64,000 nucleotides of DNA from NCBI RefSeq assembly GCF_014836875.1, contig NZ_JACSQC010000006.1:124001-188000 (forward strand), given 5' to 3'. The notes below the pieces were generated by a model. It worked only from the letters and a program-made list of their open reading frames with translations, was not told the origin of the DNA and did not search any database. The stretch comes from Arthrobacter pullicola. Lineage in GTDB: Bacteria > Actinomycetota > Actinomycetes > Actinomycetales > Micrococcaceae. A program made the position numbers and the translations under genes. Shown here in pieces: positions 25,532 through 34,590 of this stretch (positions are counted from its first letter, which is position 1; every line of letters starts with the position of its first letter).

Positions 25532-27715
25532 CTAGGCCTTGAGCGCCAGCACGAAAGGCAGTACGGACTCCGCGCCGGCCAGCCGCAGGGTGCGTCCGGC
25601 TTCGGTCAGGGTCCAGCGGCTGTCCGCGACGTCGTCCACCAGCAGCACCGGGCCGGGATTGGCGGCGAACCATTCTGCTCCACCCTCCGGCACCGCGAAC
25701 TGCTCCCAGACCGAGGCCAGGCGGAAGGCGCTGTTTCCGCCCGGGCCGCCGGACGGCCCGCCGTGCGGCAGCTGCAGGGCGCCGAGATACGGGATCCGGC
25801 CAAGCTCGGAGAGTCCCTGGGCCAGGGACCCGACCAGCTGGGGACGCGTACGGCTCGGCACACTGACAATGGCGACGGGCCGTTCCCGCCAGCCCCACTG
25901 CGCCAGCACCTGGACGCAGCCCTGCAGCAGCGCCTGGTCCACCGGCGTCTCCTCAGCCCCGGGCCCGAAGATCTCGCGCAGCCGGCCGCCCCAGCCGAGG
26001 TCCGTCAGGCGGGCCAGGGCGCGCCCGGTGGAGATGGCGGCGTCGGGCTTGATCTTGCCCTTCACCGGCACGCCCAGTCGGTCCATTCCGGTGGGGTACA
26101 TACCGCGCGGATCGACGTCCACGCCCACCCGGCTGAGCGCCTGGCCGGCACTGTCGGTAGCCTCTGCGGCGACGTCGTCCGGGAACCAGCGGCCGGCGCA
26201 GTTATCGCACCGCCCGCAGGGAGCCGCCGCGGGATCATCGAGCTGCCGGGAGAGGAACTCCATCCTGCAGCCGCCGGTGTTCTCATAGTCCAGCATGGCC
26301 TGCTGTTCCTTGACCCGGGCTGCGGCGATCCGCTCATACCGCTCGCGGTCGTAGGTCCACGGCTGTCCGGTCCCCCGCCAGCCGCCGGTGACCCGTTCCA
26401 CGGCGCCATCCACTGCCAGGACCTTCAGGAGCAGCTCCAGCGGAGAACGCTTCAGGTTCACCAGGGTTTCCAGCGCCGCAGTTGAGAGCACCGAACCATC
26501 AGCCAGCTCCCGCAGCACGGCGTTGGCCGGCCCTTCGGCGGGCATCGAGGAGGTTGCGAAGTACTCCCAGATATCCCGGTCCTCGGAGCCGGGCAGCAGC
26601 AGCACATCGGCGTTGGGGGTGCCGCGGCCGGCGCGGCCCACCTGCTGGTAGTACGCCACGGGTGAGGAGGGCGCACCGAGGTGCACCACAAAGCCCAGAT
26701 CGGGTTTATCGAACCCCATGCCCAGCGCACTGGTCGCCACCAGGGCCTTGACCTCGTTGTTCTTCAGCGCTGCCTCGGCCTGCTCGCGGTCCGCCGGATC
26801 GGTGCGCCCGGTGTAGGCCAGCACCTTGTGCCCTGCCTTCTGCAGCAGGCGGGCGGTGTCCTCGGCGCCGGAGACGGTCAGCGCGTAGATGATGCCGCTG
26901 CCGGGCAGGTCTTCCAGATGGGTCAGCAGCCATGCGAGCCGGCTGCGCGGGCTGGGCAGCCGGAGCACACCCAGCCGCAGCGAATCCCGGGCCAGGGCTC
27001 CGCGGATGGTGAAGACCTCTTCGCCGCCGGCTGCCAGCTGCTCCTCAACATCCTTCACCACGCGGGAGTTGGCCGTGGCGGTGGTGGCCAGCACCGGAAC
27101 GCTGGGCGGGAGCTGCTCGATCAGGTGCCGGATCCGCCGGTAGTCCGGCCGGAAATCGTGTCCCCAGTCGGAGATGCAGTGTGCCTCGTCAATTACCAGC
27201 AAGCCGGAGCGGCGGATGAGTTCCGGGAGATGATTCTCACGGAAGCCGGGGTTGTTGAGCCGTTCCGGCGAAACCAGGAGGACGTCGACGTCGTCCGCTT
27301 CCAGCCGGGCGGAGATGTCCTGCCATTCCAGCTGGTTGGCTGAGTTGATCGCCGCTGCCCGGACACCGGCGCGGGCGGCGGCAGCGACCTGGTCGCGCAT
27401 CAGGGCCAGCAGCGGCGAGACGATCAGTGTGGGCCCCGCGCCACGGGCACGCAGCAGCAGGCTGGCCACGAAGTAGACCGCGGACTTCCCCCAGCCGGTG
27501 CGCTGGACCACCAGCGCCCGGCGTCCGCCACGGACCAGGGCCTCGATGGCCTCGTACTGTCCGTCGTGGAATTCGGCATCCTCCCGGCCCACCAGGGCCC
27601 GCAGCAGGGTAGTTGCCTCTGCGCGCAGGGCTGCTGCCCCATCCGGGCCGCCGTCCTGACCGAGGTTGGACGCGAAGGGAGACTGAGCGTTTTGCACGGA
27701 TTCCATACGTTCCAC
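25532..27715 (-). CDS. recQ: RecQ-family ATP-dependent DNA helicase with C-terminal phosphoribosyltransferase-like domain
   Basis: 3'-5' DNA helicase of about 727 aa. Superfamily 2 motifs: QRTGWGKSAVYF (Walker A), VIDEAHCISDWGHDFRPDY (DEAH-type motif II and aromatic loop), YTGRTDPADRE, ATSALGMGFDKPDLGFVVH and YQQVGRAGRG. A zinc-binding region follows (CRMEF..CGRCDNC). Instead of an HRDC domain the C-terminal 150 residues show VAIVSVPSRTRPQL and GPVLLVDDVADSRWTLTEAG, which resemble a PRPP-binding loop of type I phosphoribosyltransferases. GTG 27715 is chosen because GGAGG lies 8 nt upstream; ATG 27706 is an alternative. It acts in recombination and repair. Confidence 0.92.
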   Translation of the reverse strand: MERMESVQNAQSPFASNLGQDGGPDGAAALRAEATTLLRALVGREDAEFHDGQYEAIEALVRGGRRALVVQRTGWGKSAVYFVASLLLRARGAGPTLIVSPLLALMRDQVAAAARAGVRAAAINSANQLEWQDISARLEADDVDVLLVSPERLNNPGFRENHLPELIRRSGLLVIDEAHCISDWGHDFRPDYRRIRHLIEQLPPSVPVLATTATANSRVVKDVEEQLAAGGEEVFTIRGALARDSLRLGVLRLPSPRSRLAWLLTHLEDLPGSGIIYALTVSGAEDTARLLQKAGHKVLAYTGRTDPADREQAEAALKNNEVKALVATSALGMGFDKPDLGFVVHLGAPSSPVAYYQQVGRAGRGTPNADVLLLPGSEDRDIWEYFATSSMPAEGPANAVLRELADGSVLSTAALETLVNLKRSPLELLLKVLAVDGAVERVTGGWRGTGQPWTYDRERYERIAAARVKEQQAMLDYENTGGCRMEFLSRQLDDPAAAPCGRCDNCAGRWFPDDVAAEATDSAGQALSRVGVDVDPRGMYPTGMDRLGVPVKGKIKPDAAISTGRALARLTDLGWGGRLREIFGPGAEETPVDQALLQGCVQVLAQWGWRERPVAIVSVPSRTRPQLVGSLAQGLSELGRIPYLGALQLPHGGPSGGPGGNSAFRLASVWEQFAVPEGGAEWFAANPGPVLLVDDVADSRWTLTEAGRTLRLAGAESVLPFVLALKA

Positions 27716-27798
27716 TATTCCAGCCTCCACGGACACCGTGGCACGCTGCGCGGGACACCTGTGGAAAACAGTCCCTGTCCACAGCCGGGGCGGCCTGT

Positions 27799-27840
27799 TT
27801 GCCGGGCTGCACCGCACTCCCCTATAGACTGCAAGGCGTG
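27799..27840 (+). promoter_or_regulatory. Promoter of the phosphohexomutase gene, leaderless
   Basis: TTGCCG (27799-27804), then TATAGACT (27823-27830). TAGACT ends 7 nt before the GTG at 27838, the distance expected when transcription starts at the start codon itself. No ribosome-binding site is present. Confidence 0.55.
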
Positions 27841-29244
27841 ACTACTGCATTTGATCTCTCTGCGTCCTTCAAGGCCTACGATGTCCGGGGCGTCGTGGGC
27901 GAGACCATCACTCCCCAGATCGTCAAGGCCGTCGGCGCTGCGTTCGTCGATGTGCTGGAATTGGCCGGGGAGACCATTGTGGTGGGCGGCGACATGCGCC
28001 AGTCCTCCCCGGAGTTCATCAAGGACTTCGCTTCCGGTGCGACGGCCCGCGGCGCGTTCGTGCTGCTTCTGGACCTGATCTCCACCGATGAGCTCTACTA
28101 CGCCTGCGGTGCGCTGAACGCCGCCGGCGTGACCTTCACGGCCAGCCACAACCCGGCGCAGTACAACGGCATCAAGATGGCCAAGGCCGGCGCCGTTCCC
28201 ATCTCCTCCGAAACCGGGTTGAAGGAAATCCAGAAAGCGGCGGAACGCTACCTGGACGACGGCGTGATCCCCTCGGTGGAGAATCCGGGCCAGGTCAGCG
28301 TGCGGGACGTCCTCGGCGACTACGCGGCATACCTGCGCAGCCTGGTGGACCTTCGCGGCATCCGTCCGCTGAAGGTAGTGGTCGACGCCGGCAACGGCAT
28401 GGCCGGCCTCACCACCCCCGCCGTGCTGGGCGATTCCCTCCTGCCCGGCCTGCCGCTGGACATCGTCCCGCTGTACTTCGAACTCGACGGGTCCTTCCCG
28501 AACCACCCGGCCAACCCGCTGGAACCGGAGAATCTCCGCGACCTGCAGGCCGCCGTCGTCGAGCACGGCGCGGACCTGGGCCTGGCGTTCGACGGCGACG
28601 CGGACCGCTGCTTCGTCATTGACGAACTCGGCGCCCCGGTCAGCCCCTCGGCGATCACCGCCCTTGTGGCCCGCCGCGAGATCGCCCGCGCGATGGCTGC
28701 CGGTGAGGAAGTCCCGGTCATCATCCACAACCTGATTACCTCCCGCGCTGTGCCGGAACTGGTTGAGGCTTCCGGCGGCCGTGCCGTCCGCACCCGCGTC
28801 GGACACTCCTTCATCAAGGCCCTGATGGCCTCCGAAGGCGCGGTCTTTGGCGGCGAGCACTCGGCGCACTACTACTTCCGCGACTTCTACAACGCGGACA
28901 CCGGCATGCTGGCCGCGATGCACGTGCTGGCGGCCCTCGGAGAGCAGAGCCTGCCGCTCTCCGACCTGGCGCGGGAATACGAACCGTATTTCTCCTCGGG
29001 CGAGATCAATTCCAAGCTCGACGACGTGCCGGCCGCCGTGGCCCGCGTCCGCGCGGAGTTCGACCGGCCGGGCGTCACCGTCGATCTCCTGGACGGCCTG
29101 ACCTTCACCTCTGATGACGGCACCTGGTGGTTCAACCTCCGCGCGTCCAACACCGAACCCTTCCTCCGGCTGAACGCCGAGGCAGAGGACCTCTCCACCA
29201 TGGAGCAGGTCCGCGACCGTGTCCTTGAACTAGTTAGGAAATGA
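27838..29244 (+). CDS. manB: Phosphomannomutase/phosphoglucomutase
   Basis: Phosphohexomutase of 468 aa that moves phosphate between C1 and C6 of hexoses. Four-domain features: FKAYDVRG at the N-terminus, the phosphoserine loop FTASHNPAQYNG (Ser near residue 103), metal loop FDGDADRCF near residue 252, sugar-binding GGEHSAHYYFRDF near residue 340, and C-terminal RASNTEPFLRL for phosphate binding. GTG 27838 is chosen because of the leaderless promoter and because the upstream reading frame has no homology. It is likely used for cell-envelope sugar nucleotides. It is followed after 4 bp by a small gene of unknown function. Confidence 0.94.
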   Translation: MTTAFDLSASFKAYDVRGVVGETITPQIVKAVGAAFVDVLELAGETIVVGGDMRQSSPEFIKDFASGATARGAFVLLLDLISTDELYYACGALNAAGVTFTASHNPAQYNGIKMAKAGAVPISSETGLKEIQKAAERYLDDGVIPSVENPGQVSVRDVLGDYAAYLRSLVDLRGIRPLKVVVDAGNGMAGLTTPAVLGDSLLPGLPLDIVPLYFELDGSFPNHPANPLEPENLRDLQAAVVEHGADLGLAFDGDADRCFVIDELGAPVSPSAITALVARREIARAMAAGEEVPVIIHNLITSRAVPELVEASGGRAVRTRVGHSFIKALMASEGAVFGGEHSAHYYFRDFYNADTGMLAAMHVLAALGEQSLPLSDLAREYEPYFSSGEINSKLDDVPAAVARVRAEFDRPGVTVDLLDGLTFTSDDGTWWFNLRASNTEPFLRLNAEAEDLSTMEQVRDRVLELVRK

Positions 29245-29248
29245 GCTC

Positions 29249-29719
29249 ATGGCTGATGTAGAACTGGCCGGCGGAGAACCCTCCGCCCAGGTACAGGATG
29301 ACCTGAACTCGCTGCTGGGCACCGCCCTCGGTGTCACGCAGGAACAGCTCGAAGCGCAGGGCGCGTTCCTGCCCGCTGCCCTGGTGGTGCAGAACGACGG
29401 CGAACTTCGCATGGTTGCCGTCTCCCCCGAGGAGAGCGACGAAGATCTGGACGCCGAGTCCATGATTGACGACCTCTACACCGTGCTGACGGACCAGAAG
29501 GACCAGAACCGGGCAGTGGCGGTCTTCTCCGACATCACCCTCCCGGATGAAGGCACCGACGCCATCCACGTGGTGGCCGAGCACTCCGAAGGTGTGTGCA
29601 TCTCCGCGATCCAGACGTACTCCGAACAGGATGGCGTATGGACCTTTGCCGATCCCATCTGGGAATCCGGCGAGCCGATCGTCTGGGCTGCCGGGGACGA
29701 AGCACCGGCTGAGTCCTAA
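29249..29719 (+). CDS. Conserved hypothetical protein, acidic
   Basis: Protein of 156 aa with no recognisable catalytic motif, signal peptide or membrane segment. It is rich in Asp/Glu (SPEESDEDLDAESMIDDLY) and ends in a well-ordered-looking segment, GVWTFADPIWESGEPIVW. ATG 29249 lies 4 bp after the phosphohexomutase stop with GAGCT near it, so it is probably co-expressed and translated by reinitiation. A strong terminator follows at 29755. I do not recognise the family and assign no function. Confidence 0.78.
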   Translation: MADVELAGGEPSAQVQDDLNSLLGTALGVTQEQLEAQGAFLPAALVVQNDGELRMVAVSPEESDEDLDAESMIDDLYTVLTDQKDQNRAVAVFSDITLPDEGTDAIHVVAEHSEGVCISAIQTYSEQDGVWTFADPIWESGEPIVWAAGDEAPAES

Positions 29720-29754
29720 CCGGACCGCCGCGAGCGGACAAACGCCAAGCGGAT

Positions 29755-29805
29755 AAAAGGGAGGCCCCGCGGCTCTGGAATCCAGAGCCGCGGGGCCTCC
29801 CTTTT
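29755..29805. terminator. Long bidirectional hairpin terminator
   Basis: Near-perfect inverted repeat of over 20 bp (AAAAGGGAGGCCCCGCGG... with a tiny central loop at about 29780), bounded by AAAA on the left and TTTT on the right, so it can terminate both the upstream plus-strand pair and the minus-strand pckG. It has the same GGGAGGCCCCGC core as the terminator at 7025. Confidence 0.92.
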
Positions 29806-29809
29806 GCCG

Positions 29810-29841
29810 TTCAGGCTGTTCAGACTGTTCAGGCTGTTCAG
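29810..29841. repeat. 9-bp tandem repeat TTCAGRCTG, about 3.5 copies
   Basis: TTCAGGCTG, TTCAGACTG, TTCAGGCTG and TTCAG in direct tandem between the terminator and the pckG stop codon at 29849. It probably arose by slippage; no function is evident. Confidence 0.8.
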
Positions 29842-29848
29842 CTGCTAC

Positions 29849-31747
29849 TTATTTAGCGGCAGCGAAGCGGTCCTTGACCTCCGCCAGTTTGGCGGAAAGT
29901 TCCTCCGGCAGGGACCCGCCGAAGCGGGCGTACCACTCGTCGATGCCGGCCAGCTCGGTTTCCCATTCGGCCGGGTCAACGTGCACGGCAGCCTCAACGT
30001 CGGCGGGCGTCATGTCCAGGCCCGCGAGGTCGATCGAATCGCCGGTCGGCACAAAACCGATCGGGGTTTCGACGGCGTCCGCCTTGCCTTCGAGGCGTTC
30101 AATAACCCACTTGAGTACCCGCGAGTTCTCGCCGAAGCCAGGCCAGGCGAAGCCGCCGTCGGCCGTGCGGCGGAACCAGTTGACCAGGAAGATCGCCGGC
30201 AGCTTGTCCTGATCTGCCTTACCGCTGAGCGTGATCCAGTGCTTGAGGTAATCACCGGCGTCGTAGCCCATGAACGGCAGCATGGCCATCGGGTCGCGGC
30301 GCACAACGCCCACCGCACCGGCGGCGGCAGCCGTGGTCTCCGAGGACAGCGTGGAGCCCATGAAGATGCCGCTGGTCCAGTCGCGCGCCTGGGTAACCAG
30401 GGGAACCGTGGTCTTGCGCCGTCCGCCGAACAGGATCGCCGAAACGGGCACACCCTCCGGAGAGTGGTATTCCTCCGCCAGCATGTCGATCTGGTCGATC
30501 GGGGTGCAGAACCGGGAGTTCGGGTGGGCTGCCGGGGTGTCCGAATCCGGGGTCCACTCGTTGCCCAGCCAGTCGGTCAGGTGCGCGGGAACCTCGTCTG
30601 TCATCCCCTCCCACCAGACGCCGCCGTCGTCGGTCAGCGCAACGTTGGTGAAGATCGAGTTGCCCTTGGCGATGGCGCGCATGGCGTTGGGGTTGGTGCT
30701 CCAGCCGGTGCCGGGAGCGACGCCGAACAGGCCGGCCTCCGGGTTCGTGGCACGCAGCTCGCCGTCGTGCCCGAAGCGCAGCCAGGTGATGTCGTCCCCG
30801 AGGGTCTCGACCTTCCAGCCTTCGACCGTGGGGTCCAGCAGGGCGAGGTTGGTCTTGCCGCAGGCAGAGGGGAACGCCGCGGAGACGTAGTAGTCCTTCT
30901 TTTCCGGGCTGGTGAGCTTCAGGATGAGCATGTGCTCAGCAAGCCAGCCCTCGTCCCGGGCCATCACCGAGGCGATACGCAGGGCGTAGCATTTCTTGCC
31001 CAGCAGCGCGTTGCCGCCGTAGCCGGAACCGTAGGAGAAGATGGACCGGTCTTCGGGGAAGTGGACAATCCACTTCTCCTCATTGCAGGGCCAGGCCACG
31101 TCGGCTTCGCCCTCGGCCAGCGGCGCCCCCACGGAGTGCAGTGCCGGAACAAAGAAGGCGTTGTCCAGTTCTTCCATCTTCCGCAGCACATCGGTGCCGA
31201 TGCGGGCCATGATCCGCATGGAGGCCACCACGTAGGCGCTGTCGGTGATTTCCACACCGAACTTTGGGTCCTCGGCGTCGAGGTGCCCCATCACGAACGG
31301 AATGACGTACATGGTGCGGCCACGCATGGAGCCGGCGAACAGGCCGTCCAGCTTGGTGCGCATCTGGGCCGGGTCCATCCAGTTGTTGGTGAAGCCGGCG
31401 TCTTCCTTCTTCTCGGAGCAGATGAACGTCTGCTCCTCGACGCGGGCAACGTCCTTGGGATCGGAGAAGGCCGCGAAGGAGTTCGGGAAGGTCTCCGGGT
31501 TCAGCCGTGTCAGGGTGCCGGCTTCCACCAGCTCATCCGTCAGGACCGTGTTTTCGTCATCCGAACCGGTGACCCAATAGACCGCGGCGGGCTGCGTCAG
31601 CTCGGCCACCTGCTGGACCCAGGCAAGCAGGGCAGGGTGGGTGGTGGGTGCCCCGTCGGAGGCCCCCCGGATCTTGCTGTCCTGCAATTGGCCAGGAGCA
31701 GCGTTGCCGCTCTCATCGAGAACTAGCTGACGCGCGTCATCGCCCAT
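29849..31747 (-). CDS. pckG: Phosphoenolpyruvate carboxykinase (GTP)
   Basis: GTP-dependent PEP carboxykinase of 632 aa that makes PEP from oxaloacetate, the first committed step of gluconeogenesis. Hallmarks: [10 protein letters not shown] near the N-terminus, [40 protein letters not shown], the kinase P-loop [11 protein letters not shown] near residue 290, and [35 protein letters not shown] precedes the ATG. It stands alone between two terminator regions. Its upstream region holds a CRP-like site and a 12-bp palindrome (31894-31921), so strong regulation by carbon source is likely. PEPCK fits a window full of pathways that feed pyruvate and lactate into metabolism. Confidence 0.97.
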   Translation of the reverse strand: MGDDARQLVLDESGNAAPGQLQDSKIRGASDGAPTTHPALLAWVQQVAELTQPAAVYWVTGSDDENTVLTDELVEAGTLTRLNPETFPNSFAAFSDPKDVARVEEQTFICSEKKEDAGFTNNWMDPAQMRTKLDGLFAGSMRGRTMYVIPFVMGHLDAEDPKFGVEITDSAYVVASMRIMARIGTDVLRKMEELDNAFFVPALHSVGAPLAEGEADVAWPCNEEKWIVHFPEDRSIFSYGSGYGGNALLGKKCYALRIASVMARDEGWLAEHMLILKLTSPEKKDYYVSAAFPSACGKTNLALLDPTVEGWKVETLGDDITWLRFGHDGELRATNPEAGLFGVAPGTGWSTNPNAMRAIAKGNSIFTNVALTDDGGVWWEGMTDEVPAHLTDWLGNEWTPDSDTPAAHPNSRFCTPIDQIDMLAEEYHSPEGVPVSAILFGGRRKTTVPLVTQARDWTSGIFMGSTLSSETTAAAAGAVGVVRRDPMAMLPFMGYDAGDYLKHWITLSGKADQDKLPAIFLVNWFRRTADGGFAWPGFGENSRVLKWVIERLEGKADAVETPIGFVPTGDSIDLAGLDMTPADVEAAVHVDPAEWETELAGIDEWYARFGGSLPEELSAKLAEVKDRFAAAK

Positions 31748-31893
31748 GACTCTTCCCTTCGTTGGGTCAGTGGTGTTTTTTGATGCTATTTGGCCATCCC
31801 TGTGATTCTTGAGCGGAAAGATACTACCTATGTGTCCTACGCCTCCCTGTCTCCCTAGATTTCAAGGCATATTCACCTTCCGGACCCCTTTTG

Positions 31894-31909
31894 TGTGACG
31901 AAGGTCATA
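31894..31909. promoter_or_regulatory. CRP/GlxR-like site upstream of pckG
   Basis: TGTGA-CGAAGG-TCATA matches the CRP-family pattern TGTGA-N6-TCACA at nine of ten arm bases. It lies about 150 bp upstream of the pckG start, a plausible place for cAMP-dependent control of gluconeogenesis. Assignment is by pattern only. Confidence 0.5.
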
Positions 31910-31921
31910 TAGACCGGTCTA
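31910..31921. promoter_or_regulatory. 12-bp palindrome TAGACCGGTCTA
   Basis: Perfect palindrome directly abutting the CRP-like site. Sequences of this form are common operators of TetR-family repressors, but no regulator gene is adjacent here. It could serve pckG or the tRNA-Arg promoter 25 bp away. The rest of the 300-bp gap (31748-32050) is comparatively AT-rich, holds promoters, and shows no gene. Confidence 0.5.
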
Positions 31922-31945
31922 GTGTTTGGGCGTAACGGAGGCCGA

Positions 31946-31975
31946 TTGGCGTTCTCCAAAGAACCCCGCTATAGT
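31946..31975 (+). promoter_or_regulatory. Promoter of tRNA-Arg
   Basis: TTGGCG (31946-31951), 18-bp spacer, TATAGT (31970-31975), about 70 bp before the mature tRNA 5' end. Confidence 0.55.
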
Positions 31976-32050
31976 TATCTACGGCCAAACAGCCACGGAA
32001 GAACTTGAAAGAAGCGCTGAAAAGCGAAGAATCCAAGGATATTCCAGAAT

Positions 32051-32126
32051 GCGTGCGTAGCTCAACGGATAGAGCATCTGACTACGGATCAGAAGGTTGG
32101 GGGTTCGAATCCCTTCGCGCGCACCA
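32051..32126 (+). tRNA. tRNA-Arg (anticodon ACG)
   Basis: Full cloverleaf of 76 nt: acceptor GCGTGCG paired with CGCGCGC (one G-U), D arm GCTC/GAGC, anticodon stem TCTGA/TCAGA with loop CTACGGA, T loop TTCGAAT, and an encoded CCA end. ACG at 34-36 reads CGU/CGC/CGA once A34 is deaminated to inosine, the job of the TadA enzyme encoded at 37255. Confidence 0.98.
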
Positions 32127-32130
32127 TTGA

Positions 32131-32173
32131 AACCCGGTTCGACCAGCAGAAATGCGGTCGGGCCGGGTTTTTT
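32131..32173 (+). terminator. Rho-independent terminator of tRNA-Arg
   Basis: AACCCGGTTCGACC pairs with GGTCGGGCCGGGTT (two G-U pairs) around an 11-nt loop and is followed by TTTTTT. It starts 5 nt after the CCA end. Confidence 0.92.
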
Positions 32174-32288
32174 GTTTGGCGGCTTTTTTCGCCGGGCTGT
32201 TCGCAGGCCCAGGCCGGGTCTCCGGGGGGCTTCAAGAGTGGAGCCGGAAAAATGCACTCGCATCCTCGGCCACTCGCTCCGGAACCTC

Positions 32289-33026
32289 TCACAGAACCAG
32301 GTGCCCCACACCCGGATATACCTTCAGCACGGCGCCGTCGATCTGCTCGGCCAGGACTTCCTGGTCCTCCCGTGAGAGCACATTGTCTTCTGCTCCCCAC
32401 AGAATAAGCGCAGGCGAACGGATGGTTCCCGACTCGGTCGGGGGCGGGGCCGCAACCAAGCCGCTGAGGATCCGCTTCCACGAATTCGCGGGCATTCTGG
32501 TGCCGTCATGCACCCGCTCCTCCTCGAACCAGCCGGGCACCTTGTGAATCCGCGGAAACCAGGACAGGGACTCCCGCACCCAACCCGCTGACACCGGGCC
32601 TGTGAGCGCCTCGACGTCACCGGCGAAGGCCGGCCGGCCCCGAAGGCTCAGCGGGGAGCCCACCAGCACCAGCCCCGCAACCAGGCCGGGATGCGCAACG
32701 GCCAGCTGCTGGGCCACGTAGCCGCCGCTGGAGGACCCGGCCACAAAGGCCCGCTGCACTGAGAGGGCTTCCAAAATGGCAGCAGCGTCCTCCGCTTGCC
32801 CTGCCAGCGAATACCCGCCCTCGGGTTTATCCGCATCCCCCTGCCCCCGAAGATCGGGAGCATAGACCCGGAAGCCGGACAGCCCGGGCAGCAGCCGGTC
32901 GAAGCTCCCGCGGGTTTCCCCCCACGCATGCAGCAGCAGCACCGGGGGCGAACCGGGATCACCCTGGACGAGGCAGGGCACCGAGATTCCCGTCCGCAGC
33001 CTGAGGGTCCGAAGCTCCGCTTCCAT
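32289..33026 (-). CDS. Alpha/beta-fold hydrolase
   Basis: Serine hydrolase of 245 aa of the alpha/beta fold: oxyanion region LLHAWGETRGSFDRLLP near residue 31, nucleophile elbow GSSSGG near residue 96, Asp in LILWGAEDNVLS and His in GVGHLVL at the very end. The ATG at 33026 has no ribosome site but is 6 nt from TAGCCT on the minus strand (33038-33033), a leaderless arrangement. The frame ends shortly after the catalytic His, so the C-terminus is short. It stands alone; the substrate (ester, lactone or epoxide) is not predictable. Confidence 0.87.
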   Translation of the reverse strand: MEAELRTLRLRTGISVPCLVQGDPGSPPVLLLHAWGETRGSFDRLLPGLSGFRVYAPDLRGQGDADKPEGGYSLAGQAEDAAAILEALSVQRAFVAGSSSGGYVAQQLAVAHPGLVAGLVLVGSPLSLRGRPAFAGDVEALTGPVSAGWVRESLSWFPRIHKVPGWFEEERVHDGTRMPANSWKRILSGLVAAPPPTESGTIRSPALILWGAEDNVLSREDQEVLAEQIDGAVLKVYPGVGHLVL

Positions 33027-33140
33027 AGGCTCAGGCTACGCCCGGCCCTGCTCGGGCGGACCGCCCCGATGGCTCCGTGATGATCCTCCTCCTACCCCCG
33101 CCGCTTGTCCCCTGCCTGTGCAGATGAAAGGCTCGGCTCC

Positions 33141-34562
33141 ATGGCTGAATCCTTGGAGACAGACGTTGTAGTGATTGGGGCCGGTGCCGCGGGCGAAAAC
33201 GCCGCCGGCCGGATCGTCCAGGCCGGCTTGGAAGCCATCCTGGTCGAGACAGCCCTGGTGGGCGGGGAGTGCTCCTACTGGGCCTGCATGCCTTCGAAAG
33301 CACTTCTGCGCCCGGGCACGGTGCTGGCGGAGGCGAAAGCGGTGGGCGGTGCGCGGGAGGCAGTTACCGGTGCACTGGACGCCTCCGCGGTTTTCCGGCG
33401 CCGGAATTCCTTCACCTCTGACTGGGACGATGCCGGACAGGTGAAGTGGGTCAAAGAGACAGGCATCGGACTGGTCCGGGGGCGGGCCCGGGTCAGCGGT
33501 GAACGTGCCGTTGATGTGAGTGACGACGCCGGGGTCCACCTGAGCATCAGCGCCCGCCAGGCCGTCGTCCTGGCCACTGGCTCCGAGCCCGTTATTCCTC
33601 CCCTTGAAGGCCTTGCCGATATTGCCTTCTGGGGCACCGCGGAAGCGGCATCCGCACAGGAAGTGCCTCCGCGGCTGCTGGTCCTGGGCGGCGGCGTGGC
33701 GGGAACCGAACTGGCGCAGGCCTACGCCCGGCTGGGTTCCGCGGTGTCCCTCGTGGCTCGCCACGGGCTGCTGGACCTCTATCCCCGCGCCGCGGCGGAC
33801 CTTGTGGCCAAGTCGCTGGAGGCTGACGGCGTGAGGATCCTCACTGACACCTCCGCCGAGCGGGTCTTTGAGGAGTCCGGCGCCGTCGTCATGGAGCTGC
33901 CCGGCGGCGGGTCCCTGTACGGCGACAAGCTGCTGGTGGCAACCGGCCGGCGTCCGGCCCTCCGCGGTCTGGGGCTGGAGGACCTCGGGCTTGACCCCAA
34001 AGGCCTGGAAACCGACGACAGTGGCTTGGTGTCCGGCGCCGGCAACTGGCTCTACGCCGTCGGAGACGCCGCGGGGAAGGTCCTGCTGACGCATCAGGGC
34101 AAGTACGAGGCCCGGGCGGCCGGCGCAGCGATCGCGGCCCGGGCGAAAGGGGAGATCGGTTTTGGTGCGCCTCCGCCGTGGAGCCCCTACGCTGCCACCG
34201 CGGACCACGCAGCCGTGCCGCAGGTCGTGTTCACGGATCCCGAAATCGCAATGGTGGGCCTGAGCCCGGAGCAGGCACAGGAGCGCGGGATCCGGGTTTC
34301 TGAGACCTCCCTGCCGATCAGTGTCGCAGGATCATCACTGTTCGCGGATGGCTATGAGGGCTGGGCCCAGATGATGGTGGATGAGGACCGGTCGATTCCC
34401 GTGGGGTTCACCTTCGCCGGACCGGGGGTTGCCGAGCTGCTCCATGCGGCCACCATCGCCGTGACCGGACAGGTGCCGCTGGACCGGCTCTGGCATGCGG
34501 TTCCGGCGTATCCCACCATCAGCGAGGTGTGGCTGCGCCTGCTGGAGAAATACGGACTCTAG
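33141..34562 (+). CDS. Pyridine nucleotide-disulfide oxidoreductase (dihydrolipoamide-dehydrogenase-like)
   Basis: FAD-dependent disulfide oxidoreductase of 473 aa. Seen: FAD fold VVVIGAGAAGENAA at about residues 9-22, the redox pair in GGECSYWACMPSKALL (CX4C), NAD fold LLVLGGGVAGTELAQAYARLG near residue 175, and a C-terminal interface domain (VFTDPEIAMVGLS). The usual HPTxSE motif that carries the catalytic base reads YPTISE, so that histidine is missing. It may therefore be a specialised reductase rather than the lipoamide dehydrogenase of the 2-oxoacid complexes, and no E1/E2 genes are nearby. ATG 33141 is chosen because the FAD motif follows at the normal distance. Confidence 0.9.
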   Translation: MAESLETDVVVIGAGAAGENAAGRIVQAGLEAILVETALVGGECSYWACMPSKALLRPGTVLAEAKAVGGAREAVTGALDASAVFRRRNSFTSDWDDAGQVKWVKETGIGLVRGRARVSGERAVDVSDDAGVHLSISARQAVVLATGSEPVIPPLEGLADIAFWGTAEAASAQEVPPRLLVLGGGVAGTELAQAYARLGSAVSLVARHGLLDLYPRAAADLVAKSLEADGVRILTDTSAERVFEESGAVVMELPGGGSLYGDKLLVATGRRPALRGLGLEDLGLDPKGLETDDSGLVSGAGNWLYAVGDAAGKVLLTHQGKYEARAAGAAIAARAKGEIGFGAPPPWSPYAATADHAAVPQVVFTDPEIAMVGLSPEQAQERGIRVSETSLPISVAGSSLFADGYEGWAQMMVDEDRSIPVGFTFAGPGVAELLHAATIAVTGQVPLDRLWHAVPAYPTISEVWLRLLEKYGL

Positions 34563-34590
34563 TGCGCTCCGGCCGGTTGACCCCGGAATG

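Noticed and set aside
32051-32126. tRNA-Arg as an attachment site for a mobile element
   Set aside because: No integrase gene and no repeated tRNA 3' end were seen on either side.
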